In this document: positions 1 to 14,816 of the stretch, piece by piece
Layout: the number at the start of each line of letters is the position of its first letter
Numbering within the stretch: position 1 is the first letter of the stretch
Position numbers and translations under genes: made by a program
The notes under the pieces: model-generated
The model's database searches: none
Told to the model about the DNA's origin: nothing
Seen by the model: the letters and a program-made list of their open reading frames with translations, nothing else
NCBI GenBank assembly: GCA_009746045.1
Contig: RPFO01000448.1
Coordinates: 4,059,419 to 4,123,418 of the forward strand
Reading direction: 5' to 3'
From: Mesostigma viride
Lineage: Eukaryota > Streptophyta > Mesostigmatophyceae > Mesostigmatales > Mesostigmataceae
Length of the DNA stretch: 64,000 nucleotides

Positions 1-1620
<1,620 letters not shown>

Positions 1621-2039
1621 GGGTAGAGCGACTTAGGCCGTGAGGGTAGGCTGGTTGCCTCGTCAAAGTCCTGACCGAGGGATGAAGTGCGGTGGCTCTA
1701 ATGGGTGGGCAGGATGGCTCCAGTGGAAGTGTCTAGACCCATCCTTAGTCAGTAGCTCATCATGCTTCATGATGATGGATGCTGACCAGTGCTCGGGACT
1801 CAAATGGACATGGTTATGATATCTCGTTGCTATTATTTGAGACAACAAGATCCATGTTGTCTGAGCCAAGCACAGGAGGAGTTCGCGGTACATTTCATAG
1901 GGTGTACGCTTGTTGGATGAGCATTCAGACCAAGTGGCAGGCATGTGGGAAGATGCATGAGGGCCTGCTCACAGGATGCATTCAGTGCAACTTAATTATG
2001 GTTACGCGCAGTTGTCTCACTTCATAAATAATTAACTAA
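1621..2039. other. Intergenic, nothing recognised
   Basis: Presumed 3' UTR and downstream region of cpSRP43. I see no coding stretch, repeat or TGTAA polyadenylation signal here. Confidence 0.5.
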
Positions 2040-2100
2040 TAGCGTGTGACTGCGTCACGTGGGTGCCAATACAGAATAAAGAACCTTCAAGTGCTTTGTC
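2040..2100. repeat. Dispersed repeat related to the 75-bp satellite
   Basis: The sequence ACTGCGTCACGTGGGTGCCA followed by ATACAG and AAGAACCTTCAA recurs at 11678-11730. A variant of its first half is the core of the 75-bp satellite at 26168-28577. A piece of its second half recurs at 37965-37990. Confidence 0.7.
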
Positions 2101-2145
2101 ACTGATTTTATACCGGTCATTCACATTAATTAATGAATTAAACAC

Positions 2146-2345
2146 GTGCTCCCATTGGGGAGTCACAAAACACCTAAGTGCTTCCCTATGTGTTCACAAC
2201 GGGATGGGCAGCTAGGGACCCCCCTCTTCCCTCATGCCAGTGGCGCATGCCACAGGGTGCACAATCGGACCCATCGAAATGATGCGGCATCCCCTGTGGG
2301 TGCAAATATACGACCTGAGTACGTGAGCATTGCGTGGCTGCACAT
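2146..2345 (-). repeat. Reverse-orientation LINE tail plus dispersed repeat
   Basis: CTCCCATTGGGGAG at 2150-2163, preceded by an ATTAATTAATGAATTA run, is the reverse complement of the B-type terminal hairpin and tail seen at 5466-5500. The adjoining 2190-2340 (ACAGGGTGC..CGGA.CC.TCGAAA..GGCATCCC.TGTGGGTGCAA) is a diverged copy of 7820-7930. A non-coding repeat family. Confidence 0.6.
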
Positions 2346-2407
2346 GGTGGCGTGCATGAGCGAACGTGCATCAGCGATGCAATTAAGGCGGGGCATAGCT
2401 AAGCTCT

Positions 2408-2645
2408 CAAGGGCTATTAAAAAAAAATTAAATTAAATTATTAAATTATAACATGCCTCCGTGGGGGGGGCATGTAGCACATATTTCATGATGGATGGGG
2501 TGGAGGAAGCCGCGTGATCGGACTATCCTAACTCTATCTAGAAAATCCTAACTACACTACTCATCAAAACGCCTCCTCCGCTTGGGGGGAGGTGGCTTGC
2601 CCACAGGGTCGGGCGTGTGCGCCTTGACAATCTTCTTCCACCGCT
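2408..2645 (-). mobile_element. 3' end of an ORF2-type LINE, minus strand
   Basis: Read on the minus strand, this holds the C-terminal end of ORF2 (KIVKAHTP..PVGKPPPPKRRRRFDE) and the approximately 110-nt ORF2-type 3' UTR (CGCGGCTTCCTCCAC). It then runs through the terminal box (ATGTGCTACAT, CCCCCACGGAGG, ATGTTATAATTTAA) into an AATTTAA-rich tail. It matches 6340-6566 and 4960-5175 on the plus strand. It is 5'-truncated and abuts a plus-strand tail at 2646. Confidence 0.75.
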
Positions 2646-2706
2646 CAAGGGCTATGTGCTACATATACTCCCAACGGAGTTATGTTACAATTCAATTCAA
2701 TTCAAT
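2646..2706 (+). repeat. Solitary LINE terminal box with (CAATT)n tail
   Basis: GGGCTATGTGCTACAT, then the hairpin CTCCCAACGGAG at 2668-2679, TTATGTTA and a CAATT tandem tail at 2688-2706. This is the same ending as 41966-42050 and 45302-45371. Only the last part of an element is present. Confidence 0.75.
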
Positions 2707-2758
2707 AGCTAAGCTGCTGGGGAGCATGCTCCCCGATGCAAGCCAACGAGGTAGCCAC

Positions 2759-4764
2759 GAGGTAGCCATGGCTGACGGCGGAGCTCATAACTTTCACGTT
2801 TGAGCACCGAATTTAGTCGTGAATATCACAATCGCTTCGTCTTTCTAAGACGCACATGCTGATATAATTTTCCGACGCTATTACGCAATATACGATGAGC
2901 AAACGCCCATCGACGCAACGCAGCCTGACGGCTGCGCTAGGCAATGAAAATACGTCTGCAGCTCCGGCTGCAGCTTCGCCATCAGGGCCGGAAGGCAGTG
3001 GTGACACTAGTCGCGCACTGGTGGTCGCCCAGAACCCTCCCGGGCTCTCCTCGCCCTCTGCATCGCCTGACCCAAAGCGCAGTCGCCCAGGCGAACCTGG
3101 CTGGTCTGAGCGTGATTTTGACGTCGACAGGCTCTTTACCACCTTTGACGTCAACAGGCCTGCCTTTTTCGACATGCCACCCATCAAGATACTGGAGCTC
3201 GTGTTTTACGGGTCACACGCCTCACTGCTGGCCCTGTGCCAGCAACTCAATTTCAACACCCAGTTTTTCCGCAACGGAGCTGACATCTGGCCGGTATTCC
3301 CACCGCGTCTCAGACTCGTCGACCAACCTGGCCGGCTGGTCTCGCCCCCGCCTTCAGCTCGCAGCTCTCTTTACCCTCACTAAGCGCTCGGCCGAGGACC
3401 TTCTGCACCCCGCCCCCATTACCGAATCCACCTTCGTCCACCACCTCCACGCCGCCCTCTCACAGCACGTGACGCCCATTGCTGCAGATGTGGCGGCAAC
3501 TGGCGGCACGCTGGCTGCTGAGCTCCCCACCATCCCCACCGCCACCGCCGCCCTCCTCGCCTCCACCCGCCCCCCCCCCCCTCCGCCTCCACCGACTCCA
3601 TCACCGCCCAGCTCCGCGACATCGACCAGCGTCATAAGGACAACGCCATCGCTATCGAGGTTCTGCAGAACACCGCAGGCCTCACCGCCCAGGCGGTGAA
3701 GGACATTGCCGCCAAGCCAGCCTCGTCTGGCCTGGTCGGCGATGCTCCTCCCATCACCACCTGGGCGGACATGCTTAAGCAACACACCACCTCCACCACC
3801 TCCGCTGTCGCAGCCCAGCTCCAACGGCAGACGCTTGACCTCCGCGAGGAGGCCGAGCTCGCCAAGCGCAGCCTCAACGTCATTGTCAAGAACTTCGACA
3901 TGGAGGAAGGTGAGAATTCCGAGAAGCTTACGCGTGCGTTTGAGAGAGAAATCCTTGGTCGCATGGGTCTTAATGGTGAGATCGAGCTGGTCGCCCACCG
4001 CCTTCCCCGCGCGCGGGGTAAGGCAGGGGCGCCCCCGCTCCTTCTCACCTTTAAGAACCCGGCGGACAAGATTTCTTTTCTCCGACGCCGCAAGCGGCTC
4101 GAGAAGACTCTCTTCACCATTGACGACGACTTGACCCTGGCGCAGCAACAACGGCGACGGGAGCTATGGCCGACCGGGAGCTATGGCCTACCTCCAGCTC
4201 CGGCAGACCAAGGCGGGGCAGCCCGTGTACTGGAAGGGGGCGGCCATCTACGTCGGCCACAAGCCCTGGCAGGCGACCCCCGCGGCCCCCGCGACTCCAG
4301 ACGCCCCAGCTTAGGGGAATACAGCAGTAGTAGTGTAGAATAGATAGACCGTGGCCATGTACATGTACGCCTCCTACAGGCACTATACCAGCTGAGCCAC
4401 GAGCATTATTTAACCATGTACATGTGTGCCTATGATGTGCCACACTCCAGATGATGCCTAGTTTTATTTAGTTATGCTGTGCCCATGCAGAGAGATGCTC
4501 TCTGCTGAGATGCCACGCTCTAGTTTTTGTATAGCCATGATGATCTTCCTCCCCCGTGCCAGGATCCCCCCCTTAGGCGGGTTGAACCTGAGACAGCATG
4601 GTGATGCAGGTGCCCTGGTGCACCTAGAGCAGCCTGGGTAGCTTACATTCCCACCCTTGTATGAGGTAGCCTAGAATGTATTAAAAGCCATATGCCCATT
4701 CTCAGGGATATGTGCTACATTTACTCCCAACGGAGTGATGTTGATAATTAATTAATTAATTAAT
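2759..4764 (+). pseudogene. ORF1-only LINE, copy A (frameshifted)
   Basis: A 5' leader (GAGGTAGCCATGGCTGACGG) leads to ORF1 starting at the ATG of 2895 (MSKRPSTQRSL). The protein has a Ser/Pro-rich N-terminus with PEPKRSRP-like motif, a middle part (VTPIAADVAATGGTLAAELP), a coiled-coil-like segment (LDLREEAELAKRSLN) and an RNA-binding-type C-terminus (RRRKRLEKTLFTIDDDLT, then QQQRRRELW, then PVYWKGAAIYVGHKPW). Frames break near 3360, at a poly-C run near 3575, and at a 17-nt tandem duplication at 4159-4191. ORF1 ends at TAG near 4313. About 400 nt of 3' UTR, the hairpin CTCCCAACGGAG (4724-4735) and an ATTA tail (4744-4764) follow, with no ORF2. The assignment as a LINE ORF1 is by overall organisation; the host does not need it. 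Confidence 0.75.
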
Positions 4765-4772
4765 AGCTAGGC

Positions 4773-5180
4773 TCATCATCCTGACCTAGCCTGGCCCCAA
4801 GGACATTCTAGCTAGAAAGCTAGGTAAACCTGCCATGAACTACATGTTGCTGGCCGACCTAGTGGTCCCAGCTCAGTTTGAACACCGCGTTCACTCCCTC
4901 TCTCTTCTTTGGACTGCTATGCAGAACAAGAAGAGGTGGCAGAAGATTGTCCAGGCTCACACGCCAGCCCCAGTGGGCAAGCCCCCTCCCGGCCCCAAGC
5001 GGAAGGGGCTTTTGCTGAGTATAGTGTAGGAGTAGTTGGGATTTTCTAGACTAGATAGCTTAGGTTAGTTCGATTACGCGGCTTCGCCCACCTCCACCCA
5101 TCCAGCAAGGAATATGTGCTACATGATCTCCCAACGGAGTCAGGTTATAATTTAATTTTAATTTAATTTCATTTGATAGC
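4773..5180 (+). mobile_element. 5'-truncated ORF2-type LINE 3' end
   Basis: Encodes the end of ORF2 (VVPAQFEHRVHSLSLLWTAM, KKRWQKIVQAHTPAPVGKPPP), then the short ORF2-type 3' UTR, the box ATGTGCTACATGAT-CTCCCAACGGAG (5128-5139) and an AATTTAA tail. It sits directly behind the tail of copy A, a tail-to-head stacking typical of insertion into older copies. Confidence 0.7.
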
Positions 5181-5545
5181 TAGGCTGGCGGTGGGGCAAC
5201 TATATAGAGCAACTGGCTACAGACTGTAGAGCAAGGCTTGGCAGACAATGCCCGGCCATGTCACCCACACACATTTCAGCATTAGTGCACCCACAGCTCT
5301 AGATGCCAGACTCTAGCTCCTCGTGAGTAGTTTCGATTGCAGCAGTGGCTTGCCTCCGGGCGCCATGCATGAGGGAAGACGGGTGTCTCTGCTCCCTTCA
5401 CCAGCGTGCAATATACAGGGTTGAAAAGCACTTTAACGAGCTGTGTTACTACAAGTGCTCCGTGACTCCCCAACGGGAGCGCGTTATTAACTAATCAAAG
5501 GCTAGGCCGTCAAGCTACTGTGCATTATCATGGCCCATTTTGGCT
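5181..5545. other. Non-coding repeat debris with a B-type terminal hairpin
   Basis: Contains CTCCCCAACGGGAG at 5466-5479 followed by GCGCGTTATTAACTAATC, a B-type LINE ending in plus orientation whose reverse complement occurs at 56328 and 56558. The preceding 150 bp are similar in reverse orientation to parts of 2190-2260. No gene seen. Confidence 0.5.
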
Positions 5546-6566
5546 ACCGTGGCTACAAAGCCTCAGCTACAATGGCTACAGCATGCACTGTCTGGGCCTG
5601 GAGGCGAGGGCGGTGGGGTTGGAGATCAGTGTCAAAACTGAGGCGATGGTGATTGGGGCCTCCAGTAGCCCACCACTGCCGCGCCTGCTCGATGGGACGG
5701 AGGTCCCGTTCCGCGATCGCTTCAAACTGTTGGGGAGCATGCTCCCTGACACCGCCGACGATGTGGACATCCGCATCGGTCTGGCCTGGGCCAGGCTCCG
5801 TTCGCTCAACACCTACTGGCGCTCAAAGGGCCTGGGCGAGCACCGCAAGCGCATGCTCTTCAAGGTCCTCGTCCTCACGGTGCTCACGTAGGGCGCCGAG
5901 GCGTGGACACTCACGGAAACACTGGCAGCTAAGCTAGACGGCACGGTTTACAGGATGCTCCGACAGGTCCTGAACGTAGGGTTTTCCAAGCGTAGGTCAT
6001 TAGAGTCTTTGTATCAGGGTATGCCTCGTATTTCGGACGAGATTAGGCAGCGTAGGATAGCATTTGTTGTAGGATCGACATCTTGCTCGCACCAGCCATG
6101 CAGGTCGACACCGCCCTTGGTCTGGCCGGCCCCCGGCCCAGCGGCTTGGTCAGCCAGGGCCGCATATTTTGACCAGGCCTGGCCCCAAGGACATTCCAAA
6201 AAGGCTAGGGAAACATGCCACGAACTACACCCAGATGTTGCTGGCCGCCGGACCTAGTGGTCCCAGCCCAGTTTTCGAACACCGCATCCACTCTCTCTCC
6301 CTTCTTTGGACCGCCATCCAGAACAAGACGCGGTGGCAGAAGATTGTCAAGGCTCACACTCCAGCCCCTGTGGGCAAGCCACCTCCCCCCAAGAGGCGGA
6401 GGCGTTTTGATGAGTAGTGTAGTTAGGATTTTCTAGTTAGATAGCTTAGAGTTAGGTTATATATCGATGACGCGGCTTCCTCCACTCCATCCATCCATCA
6501 AGGAATATGTGCTACATGATATCCCAAGGGAGGCATGTTATAATTTAATTTTTAATATTAATTAAT
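5546..6566 (+). pseudogene. LINE ORF2 C-terminal part with complete 3' end
   Basis: Frame 5520-5890 gives the segment after the RT active site (LGLEARAVGLEISVKTEAM, DRFKLLGSMLPDTADDVDI, KRMLFKVLVLTVLT). A TAG replaces Tyr in the expected TYGAEAWTLT, and later frames continue MLRQVLNVGFSKRRSLESLY and IRQRRIAFV. After more frame breaks it ends VKAHTPAPVGKPPPPKRRRR-FDE at 6417. Then follow the ORF2-type 3' UTR, the box at 6501-6540 (hairpin variant ATCCCAAGGGAGG) and a TAATTTAATTTTT tail. The WTLT...RR...GHLAR ending resembles RTE-type LINEs; clade is an inference. Confidence 0.75.
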
Positions 6567-6599
6567 GCATGCGAGGCTACAAGGTAGCTATTGGTCAGG

Positions 6600-7680
<1,081 letters not shown>

Positions 7681-7759
7681 CGCCGTGAGCGCTCAGTCAG
7701 GTTGTCAGGTTGAAGCTTTGCTGGCGAAATTAATGTCAAACACTGTGACGTGATCCCGT

Positions 7760-8075
7760 CGGTGAGTCACCGCGGAGGATGCATGCACCAGAGCGAGTGC
7801 TATAAATCCCTGAGTGTGCACAACGGGCAGGGGGGCAGAGAAGACTGGCCACAGGGTGCTAAATCGGATCCGTCGAAACGATCCGGGGCATCCCATGTGG
7901 GTGCAATATTATCCGTGTTGAGCATGGCATTGCTATAAGGAGACGTGAGAAAACAAGCAGTGCATGCTAGGCAAGACGCATAGCTATAGCTAGGCTGAGT
8001 GGCGGATGTCTTTCGGCTAATGCCGGCCAGTGCCAGCCAGTGCCGGCCAGTGCCGGCCAGTGACCAGTGGCACAG
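7760..8075. repeat. Dispersed repeat copy and a 10-bp tandem repeat
   Basis: 7805-7935 is homologous to 2190-2345 (CCACAGGGTGCTAAATCGGA, TCGAAACGATCCGGGGCATC). 8021-8075 holds about five units of the 10-bp motif TGCCGGCCAG. No gene seen between 7681 and 8413. Confidence 0.6.
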
Positions 8076-8413
8076 TCATCGCCTATCCTAGCTGTTCATA
8101 GCTCGCTATCCTGTTCAGCTTCTTCCAGCTAACTGAAGACGACCTCACCGCTAAGATCCACAACCCAGCCCGGCCGGCCTGCCGCAGCACCCGGCAGCCA
8201 CATCGGCTTCCTTCCGGCCTCTGCAATTAAGGATGACATCTGAGCAGTGCTGGAGGATCGAGCACGTGACCTGGCCGTTGGCCGATCGAGAAGCTGACCT
8301 CGCTGAACACTGGCGACGCTCAACACGGTGGATGCCCGGGTCTCCAATGTGGAAACCAAGGTAATCCACTGAAGCTCCAACAAACCTCAATTCACGGCGC
8401 TGCAGACCGCGGT

Positions 8414-9345
8414 GTGCAGGCATCTGAGGCGCATGCTGCATTTGTCTCTTGCCTAAATCAGGTGGAGGGCAAGCTGTGTGGCCTGCTCGTCATGCAAGAA
8501 GCTCGAAGCCATAACCGACCAAACCGACGCCCTCGCCGCGCAGGTCCCGGCGATTGCAGCGCAGAGTCACCGCCACCATCGCAGCCCAGCCCATGCACCC
8601 GCCCGGCAAATGATACTCCTCGATCTCGCCGAACGTACTCCTAGTAACGCGGACCTGCTGCGGTCAGCGACCGCGCCTCGACCACTGACGCCATCACTAT
8701 ACAGTACGAAACTCCATGCAGCTAGCATTTTCTCAGTATTCTCAGTCCCTTGTTATTCTCAGTTTTCTCATCAATATTCTCAGTTTTCTCAAGGAGCTTG
8801 AAGACCTTCGCCAAGCCAAACAACCGGGAGGCCACCGACCGCGCTCGCCGCAAACTTGTGCCGAGTGGTGCTGCGTCGTTTCCCCGGCACCACAAGCCAT
8901 GCATGGTGAGACGTCAACCACCCTTGCATGCCGACGAGCTCAAGGACCAGCTAGCTTCTAATTACCCTCATGGGCCTGCATGGGATAGGTGAGGTAGAAC
9001 TGCGCGCGGGTGCCACCGCCTTCCCCACTCACGGGACAAGGCGGCTCCCGGCCCCACTGCAGTCCTGCTCACCTTCAGTCCCCTTTCCTGAAGAGTGAGG
9101 ACAAGCATGAAGCGCGGTTCCTTTCTCGTCGCAAGAGGTTGCACGACCTCACGTGGATGCTGGATGACGACCTGACCCCCGCTCAGCCGAGCAGCAGCGA
9201 CGGCTGCGACGCGATGGACCTGTACATGGCCGAAATATACCTCCGCCACAAGCAGGACCCCCAGAAGCTAGCCCAAGGTGTACTGGAGGGGCGGGGACCT
9301 TATGCATGATCAACCACAAGATGTGGACGCCCCCTGCAGGCGGGC
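8414..9345 (+). pseudogene. LINE ORF1-type fragment (third subfamily), plus-strand counterpart
   Basis: Frames in order: SCLNQVEGKLCGLLVM / KKLEAITDQTDALAAQVPAI, then an N-terminal-like block, then FLSRRKRLHDLTWMLDDDLT at 9115-9180 and PAQPSSSDGCDAMDLYMAEI with GVLEGRGP. Each block has its counterpart on the minus strand at 6600-7680. Here the glutamine run is short (CAGCCGAGCAGCAGCGACGG). Many frame breaks. Confidence 0.65.
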
Positions 9346-11057
9346 TAGAATATAGCCCTAGAGCTTGCAATCCTTGGTATAGTCACTGCCGCCATGGCAG
9401 CCATGCCTAGAATGTTTGCCTATAGCCTCGATCGCCACCATACCTAGGATCACGTGCACCGCTAACGCACGCGGTACACAAGTCGAGCCATAGCCTTATA
9501 AATACCGAATCAAGATTACCAAATAATGGCCGAATAGTGCATTATCCAATGGTCCACACTCCCCATCAAGTTCCGAATCCGAATTAATTCCCGAATCTCT
9601 TTACTCTGATCAATAGCCGTGATAATGTGTCACCTACTTTTCCGATACTGCGTTTCAGCCCACTGGTGAGTGCGTCTTGAAAAGACGCATCGACTGCACG
9701 TGGTCTGACTGAATATTTGGGGCTTCGGCTGACGCAACGTATACATGCAGCTCTGAGCTCCGCCGTCATGCAGCCAAATGCTGGGCCAACATACACAAAT
9801 CCGTTTGTTATAGTAGTAGTTAAGTTGTAAGCTAGGGTCCGATTCACATCATGGTTCAAGCTAGCATCAATATAGGCTCGCATGCACTGCACTGGCAGCT
9901 TCAGGCCTTCAGCCCACGCCCCACTTCAAAAACATCGATCGCACCTGCGACCGGTCCCTGCGCGTGCTAGTGACTACTTTTGCAGCGGCCAAATTGGGCA
10001 TTCTCACCACGTACGTTCTCCCATGCAGTGGCCGTTGGTTAGTACGTATGCACGGCCGCACGCGGGCCGGCCGGCCGAGCTAGATCGATTAAAAAAAATA
10101 AAGTCGTGTGCCAACTTCAATTCAGCGCCCTAGCTGACTGAAGCTAGGCTGAGGCCGGAGGATCGAAAGCACCCCAGCTATAGCTCGGCCCTTTTTGGTA
10201 ATTAAATATGTCATGGTTGGTTGACGCCAACACCATGCTACCATGCACTAGTTGGCACCGGTGGAGCACATTGTACACGCCCCTCATGCAGCACACGTGT
10301 CGATCCTCCCATCATGGTAATACGGATCTCTTTGCTGATTTGCTAGCCAAATCTGCACTTGTTGCCTGCAATTCGCATCCTTCGATCGCGCGCGCGGCTC
10401 GCACAGCAGCCAGCCGGCCACCTTCTTTGGCCCTTTGGGATGAAAAGTATACCTGTAGCCGGTATTGTGCGCTGTGACTCCCCAATGGGATCGAGGGCGT
10501 GTTTAATTAATTAACTTAAAACTTGGCCCTTTTGCAACGGTTCGGGTGTCTCAACTATGTTTGCGTGTTCCGCCCGGGCCCAGTGCGCCCTTTGAACAGT
10601 TTGGGATGCCCGCGTGGCCTAGCCACAGGGTTTGGACGCGAGTACGTCACGGTACGGGAATCTGATCACCGGTTAAGGTCTTTGCGCATATCAGACTACG
10701 GGTCCCCGGCGCGAAACCGTCGCGTGGACAGGCACCACACCCCGACCTGAAGGTGCTCTTACAGTGGATGCTGAAGGACCGGCCCTGATCGCATGATGTC
10801 CGCCGATCGGGAGCAGGCCGCCGATTTAGGTACCGGGATGAATTCCTGGTGCAGCCAGGGGCAGCCGACTGATGATCAGCAGCTACACCGCCTACACGCT
10901 GTCCCGCCCCCTAACCATCTTTTGGCGGTCCTGCAAGCTACAGCTAGGCATCATGCCGCAAAGTACACAGCCAGCTTGAGGTTTAAGATGGGGGCCGGAC
11001 CGATTCAGGGCTGCGATCTTAGTAGAAGTAGAAAATGAATCAAGGGCTGACAATATC
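9346..11057. other. Intergenic repeat debris, no gene seen
   Basis: Contains a B-type LINE hairpin in plus orientation (CTCCCCAATGGGAT at 10478-10491, then GTGTTTAATTAATTAA). I find no coding homology; short frames lack recognisable motifs. Confidence 0.5.
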
Positions 11058-11062
11058 TTACA
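11058..11062 (-). terminator. Probable RIT1 polyadenylation signal TGTAA
   Basis: TGTAA on the minus strand, about 170 nt beyond the RIT1 stop codon. TGTAA is the usual signal in many green algae. The motif is short, so chance occurrence is possible. Confidence 0.4.
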
Positions 11063-11230
11063 CATACATCGGCTGGTAGGCTTGTTTGATACTTATGACC
11101 AGTCGGTCGTACAGACAATGTGAGTTAAGTACTGTATACACAAGCATTTGCGCACATACACAAGCTTGTCTCACTGGGTTGTATTCATTTCATGATTCAT
11201 ACTTGCCTTGTCACATGCCCAGCTTAGTTT

Positions 11231-14200
11231 CTATTCTGCCAGGCCCTGTCCACATGAATGCATAAGGTGCTCATTAACCTGCCGAAGCATGGCTCGTGTT
11301 GGTCGGGCCCAGGGCACGTATGCTGTAAGCTTTGCTAGGGTTTGCTTTATCAGTGCCTTCGTAGCTGGCTTAACCAACTCGGTGCAATTATCTGTGGTGG
11401 TAGCGCCAGAAGTCCCATCTCCAAACCTCGCTTCCTCCACGGATCCCCGTGATAGCCCAGGCTGCATATTGCCACCATGCGCTGCTGCTAAATGAATCAC
11501 ACCACCAGGCAAAGTTGGGGCAATTTGTGCAAAGAGGAACTGTGAGCGCCTGGTTCTGGGTGCCCTTTTGCATGAGCTGAACTTGGAATCAACTTTGTAC
11601 ATCAAAATCTGGGGAAGGTAGGGGGGGTTGTACTATGGAACCCTTGCTGACAAACAGCTTGTTCTGACAATTAACACGTAACTGCGTCACGTGGGTGCCA
11701 GTACAGAGTACAAGAACCTTCAACCCCTATACACAACGAGGAGGGAGGGCGTCCTAGCTTCTCTCACTGCCACAAGTGGGCAGGCCACAGAGCGCTCTAT
11801 CCACAGCATGGTGCCGGGGCACAACACTGTGGGTGTTCGCCATAAGTAAATTATATTTTGAATACATCTTCACGGTTGGAGAAGCCACAATTTCAAGGGT
11901 GATAAATGCAATGGCAAGTATGATGACATGGTTTAAGCTGCCAGGCATGTCTTTATTACAAGAATTGACTGAAGAACCCCCCCCCCCCCCCCACCAAAAA
12001 AAAGGGGGGGGGGGGGAAAGAGCAGAAAAAGTCCAACTCCAGAAACAAAACGTGTTCACAAACCCACCAAACAATATATGCCGAATTCAACGGAAACAAA
12101 TAAAAAACACGGGCAACTAGAGCCAAGGCCTGTGGTTCAAGCCCCTCTTACACTACAGTGGAAGCAAAGCCCAGAAGAATTTCTCTATGTGAACCCACCA
12201 AGCAATGTACTGGGTTCGCTTTACATCACGACTGTGATTAATGTAAGCCAAAACGTCAGCATATTTCAGCCTACTTGATGTACGCACCTGTCTGGAAGGC
12301 AGCTGATGCCAGAACAGCCAAGCAGAAACAGGCGCTGACGCCAATCCCTGTGTGAACATGAGGAAGGCAATGGATGCTAAAAAAGATTTTGTCATGTAGA
12401 AGCCAAGCTGTAGTGGCTATCCTTTGGTCTCACCATAAAGAAACTATGTTCAGAGAACCGCCATGTTATGCAGCTTCATCGGATTAGTACGTTTATTTTC
12501 TAATCTTGAGTCGCGATTTTCTCTAACTATGCTGTAGGCAGATGCCATGGATTGGTTACTGGCGATACAGAATATACATTCAACCCACTCTCGATATGGC
12601 CATGGCTTGACCTGTTATTTTTTTTTCTTTTTTCTTTTTTCTTTTTCTTTTTCTTTTTCTTTTTCTTTTTCTTTTTCTTTTTCTTTTTCTTTTTCATAAC
12701 GCGATACATCGCATTGTAAGCTTTTTGTAGAACGCGTTTGGAGCATAGTGAAAATTATTTCTCATGGACATGCTCATGCCCTCTGAAAAGCCCATGATTC
12801 ACATTTTTTTTTTTTACTTAGACCTACCAGATATTGATCTCTTCAATGGTTTGAGCACAGGGGGGTCTGTTCATAACCGCGATGTCATGGCCCTAGGTGA
12901 CAACTCGTGTGTTTGCTTACAAATGGTTCCGTAAAAAAATCTGGCCTTTTGCGTGAGCTATGGGCTACCTATGTAGACTGTGTGGCACAAAACTCAGGGC
13001 CATATGGCCACTGCAGCTATTTTTCATATGCGTCACAAGTACAACACAGTCTACATAGTAATGGCGGCCGCTGACAACATGACGCACCGGCACAAGCCCC
13101 GTGCATGGGGCCATCATGAGCTACGAGGGTCAAATCGTCGAAAATAGGTCGTTTACATGTTGTACAACATCTAACATGCATCATACATCGTACTTCCATG
13201 CTGTACATGACTAAAATAGGCAGCCACAGCAAGAGGATAATCCATTCTTACAACCTGTTGCGTCTGTGCCTCACGGAGAGGGAGGCGCTGGGTTTTTAAC
13301 GCGTTTTCTCTTCCATCGCGATGTATACTACCCGAGGCTCGATAACGCGATACATCGGGGTGCAAGGTGACATGTGGCAAGCCTAGAAACCATGATGCAT
13401 CCGTACCAACTCCTTCACCCACGCTGACACCAACGTTCAGTGGTTCATTTTTGTGTACGGCCGTCACAAAACAAATCGCAAAAATGCAACAACTTTTTTC
13501 TGAGATTCTCGAGGATGTGTGTGTGGCCTCCGTACCGATTTGCAGACCGAAAAATCTCATGTCTACTGGGTTTGCCACGGGTCAGATTACAACGCGATAC
13601 ATCGCGTTCTAACCCTACAACGCGATGTATCGCGCTGTAACAAAAACACGGGGCAATTGGCATCGTATGTGTGGCCTGAGCAAGGCAGAATCTATTATTG
13701 TCACGGTTGAGGACGCACAAACAGGCTGCATGTATCAGGCTCAAAGGAGCACTCTGCCAAGCCTCAAGCAAGCACACTGCCAAGCCAAAAAAAGCGGATC
13801 CCTCACCATGTTCTCCCTGGCCATGCACAAGCACCCGCCGCCCTGCTGCCAGATGAGCGCTGATAAAGGCCACCCCAGCGGGCAGCTGGGCACAGAGCGA
13901 ATGGCGCTCGAGCTTGCTGTCCTGCGCGTTGACCACCCCAAGGAGCATGAAAGCGGACGATGGAGAGAGGACCATGGGGTGAGAGGGGATGGAAGGCACC
14001 ACATGATCTACGTGAGACATCCTTGTGGGCACCTGAAAGTTTGTCAGCGCCCTTCTCATGCAGTCGTAAATACGAGGGGGGGGGAGGGATGGGTAGGGAC
14101 AAGGCTCAGTGGTTGGTTGGTTGATTGGTTGGTTGGTTGGTTGGTTGGTTGGTCGGTCGGTCGGTCGGTCGGTCGGTCGGTCGGTCGGTCGGTCGGTCGG

Positions 14201-14721
14201 TCGGTCGGTCGGTCGGTCGGTCGGTCGGTCGGTCGGTCGGTCGGTCGGTCGGTCGGTCGGTCGGTCGGTCGGTCGGTCGGTCGGTCGGTCGGTCGGTCGG
14301 TCGGTCGGTCGGTCGGTCGGTCGGTCGGTCGGTCGGTCGGTCGGTCGGTCGGTCGGTCGGTCGGTCGGTCGGTCGGTCGGTCGGTAGGTCGGTCGGTCGG
14401 TCGGTTGGTTGGTTGGTTGGCTGGTTGGCTGGTTGGTTGGTTGGTTGGTTGGTTGGCTGGTTGGTTGGTTGGTTGGTTGGTTGGTTGGTTGGTTGGTTGG
14501 TTGGTTGGTTGGTTGGTTGGTTGGTTGGTTGGTTGGTTGTTGGTTGTGGGTTTGTTGGTTGGTTGTTGGTTGTTGGTTGGTTGGTTGGTTGGTTGGTTGG
14601 TTGGTTGGTTGGTTGGTTGGTTGGTTGGTTGGTTGGTTGGTTGGTTGGTTGGTTGGTTGGTTGGTTGGTTGGTTGGTTGGTTGGTTGGTTGGTTGGTTGG
14701 TTGGTTGGTTGGTTGGTTGGT

Positions 14722-14816
<95 letters not shown>

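Noticed and set aside
11754-12120. Hydrophobic minus-strand frame ([15 protein letters not shown]) as a RIT1 exon
   Set aside because: Splicing from the 13807 exon into it gives a stop; the 12347-12288 exon fits both phase and family motif.
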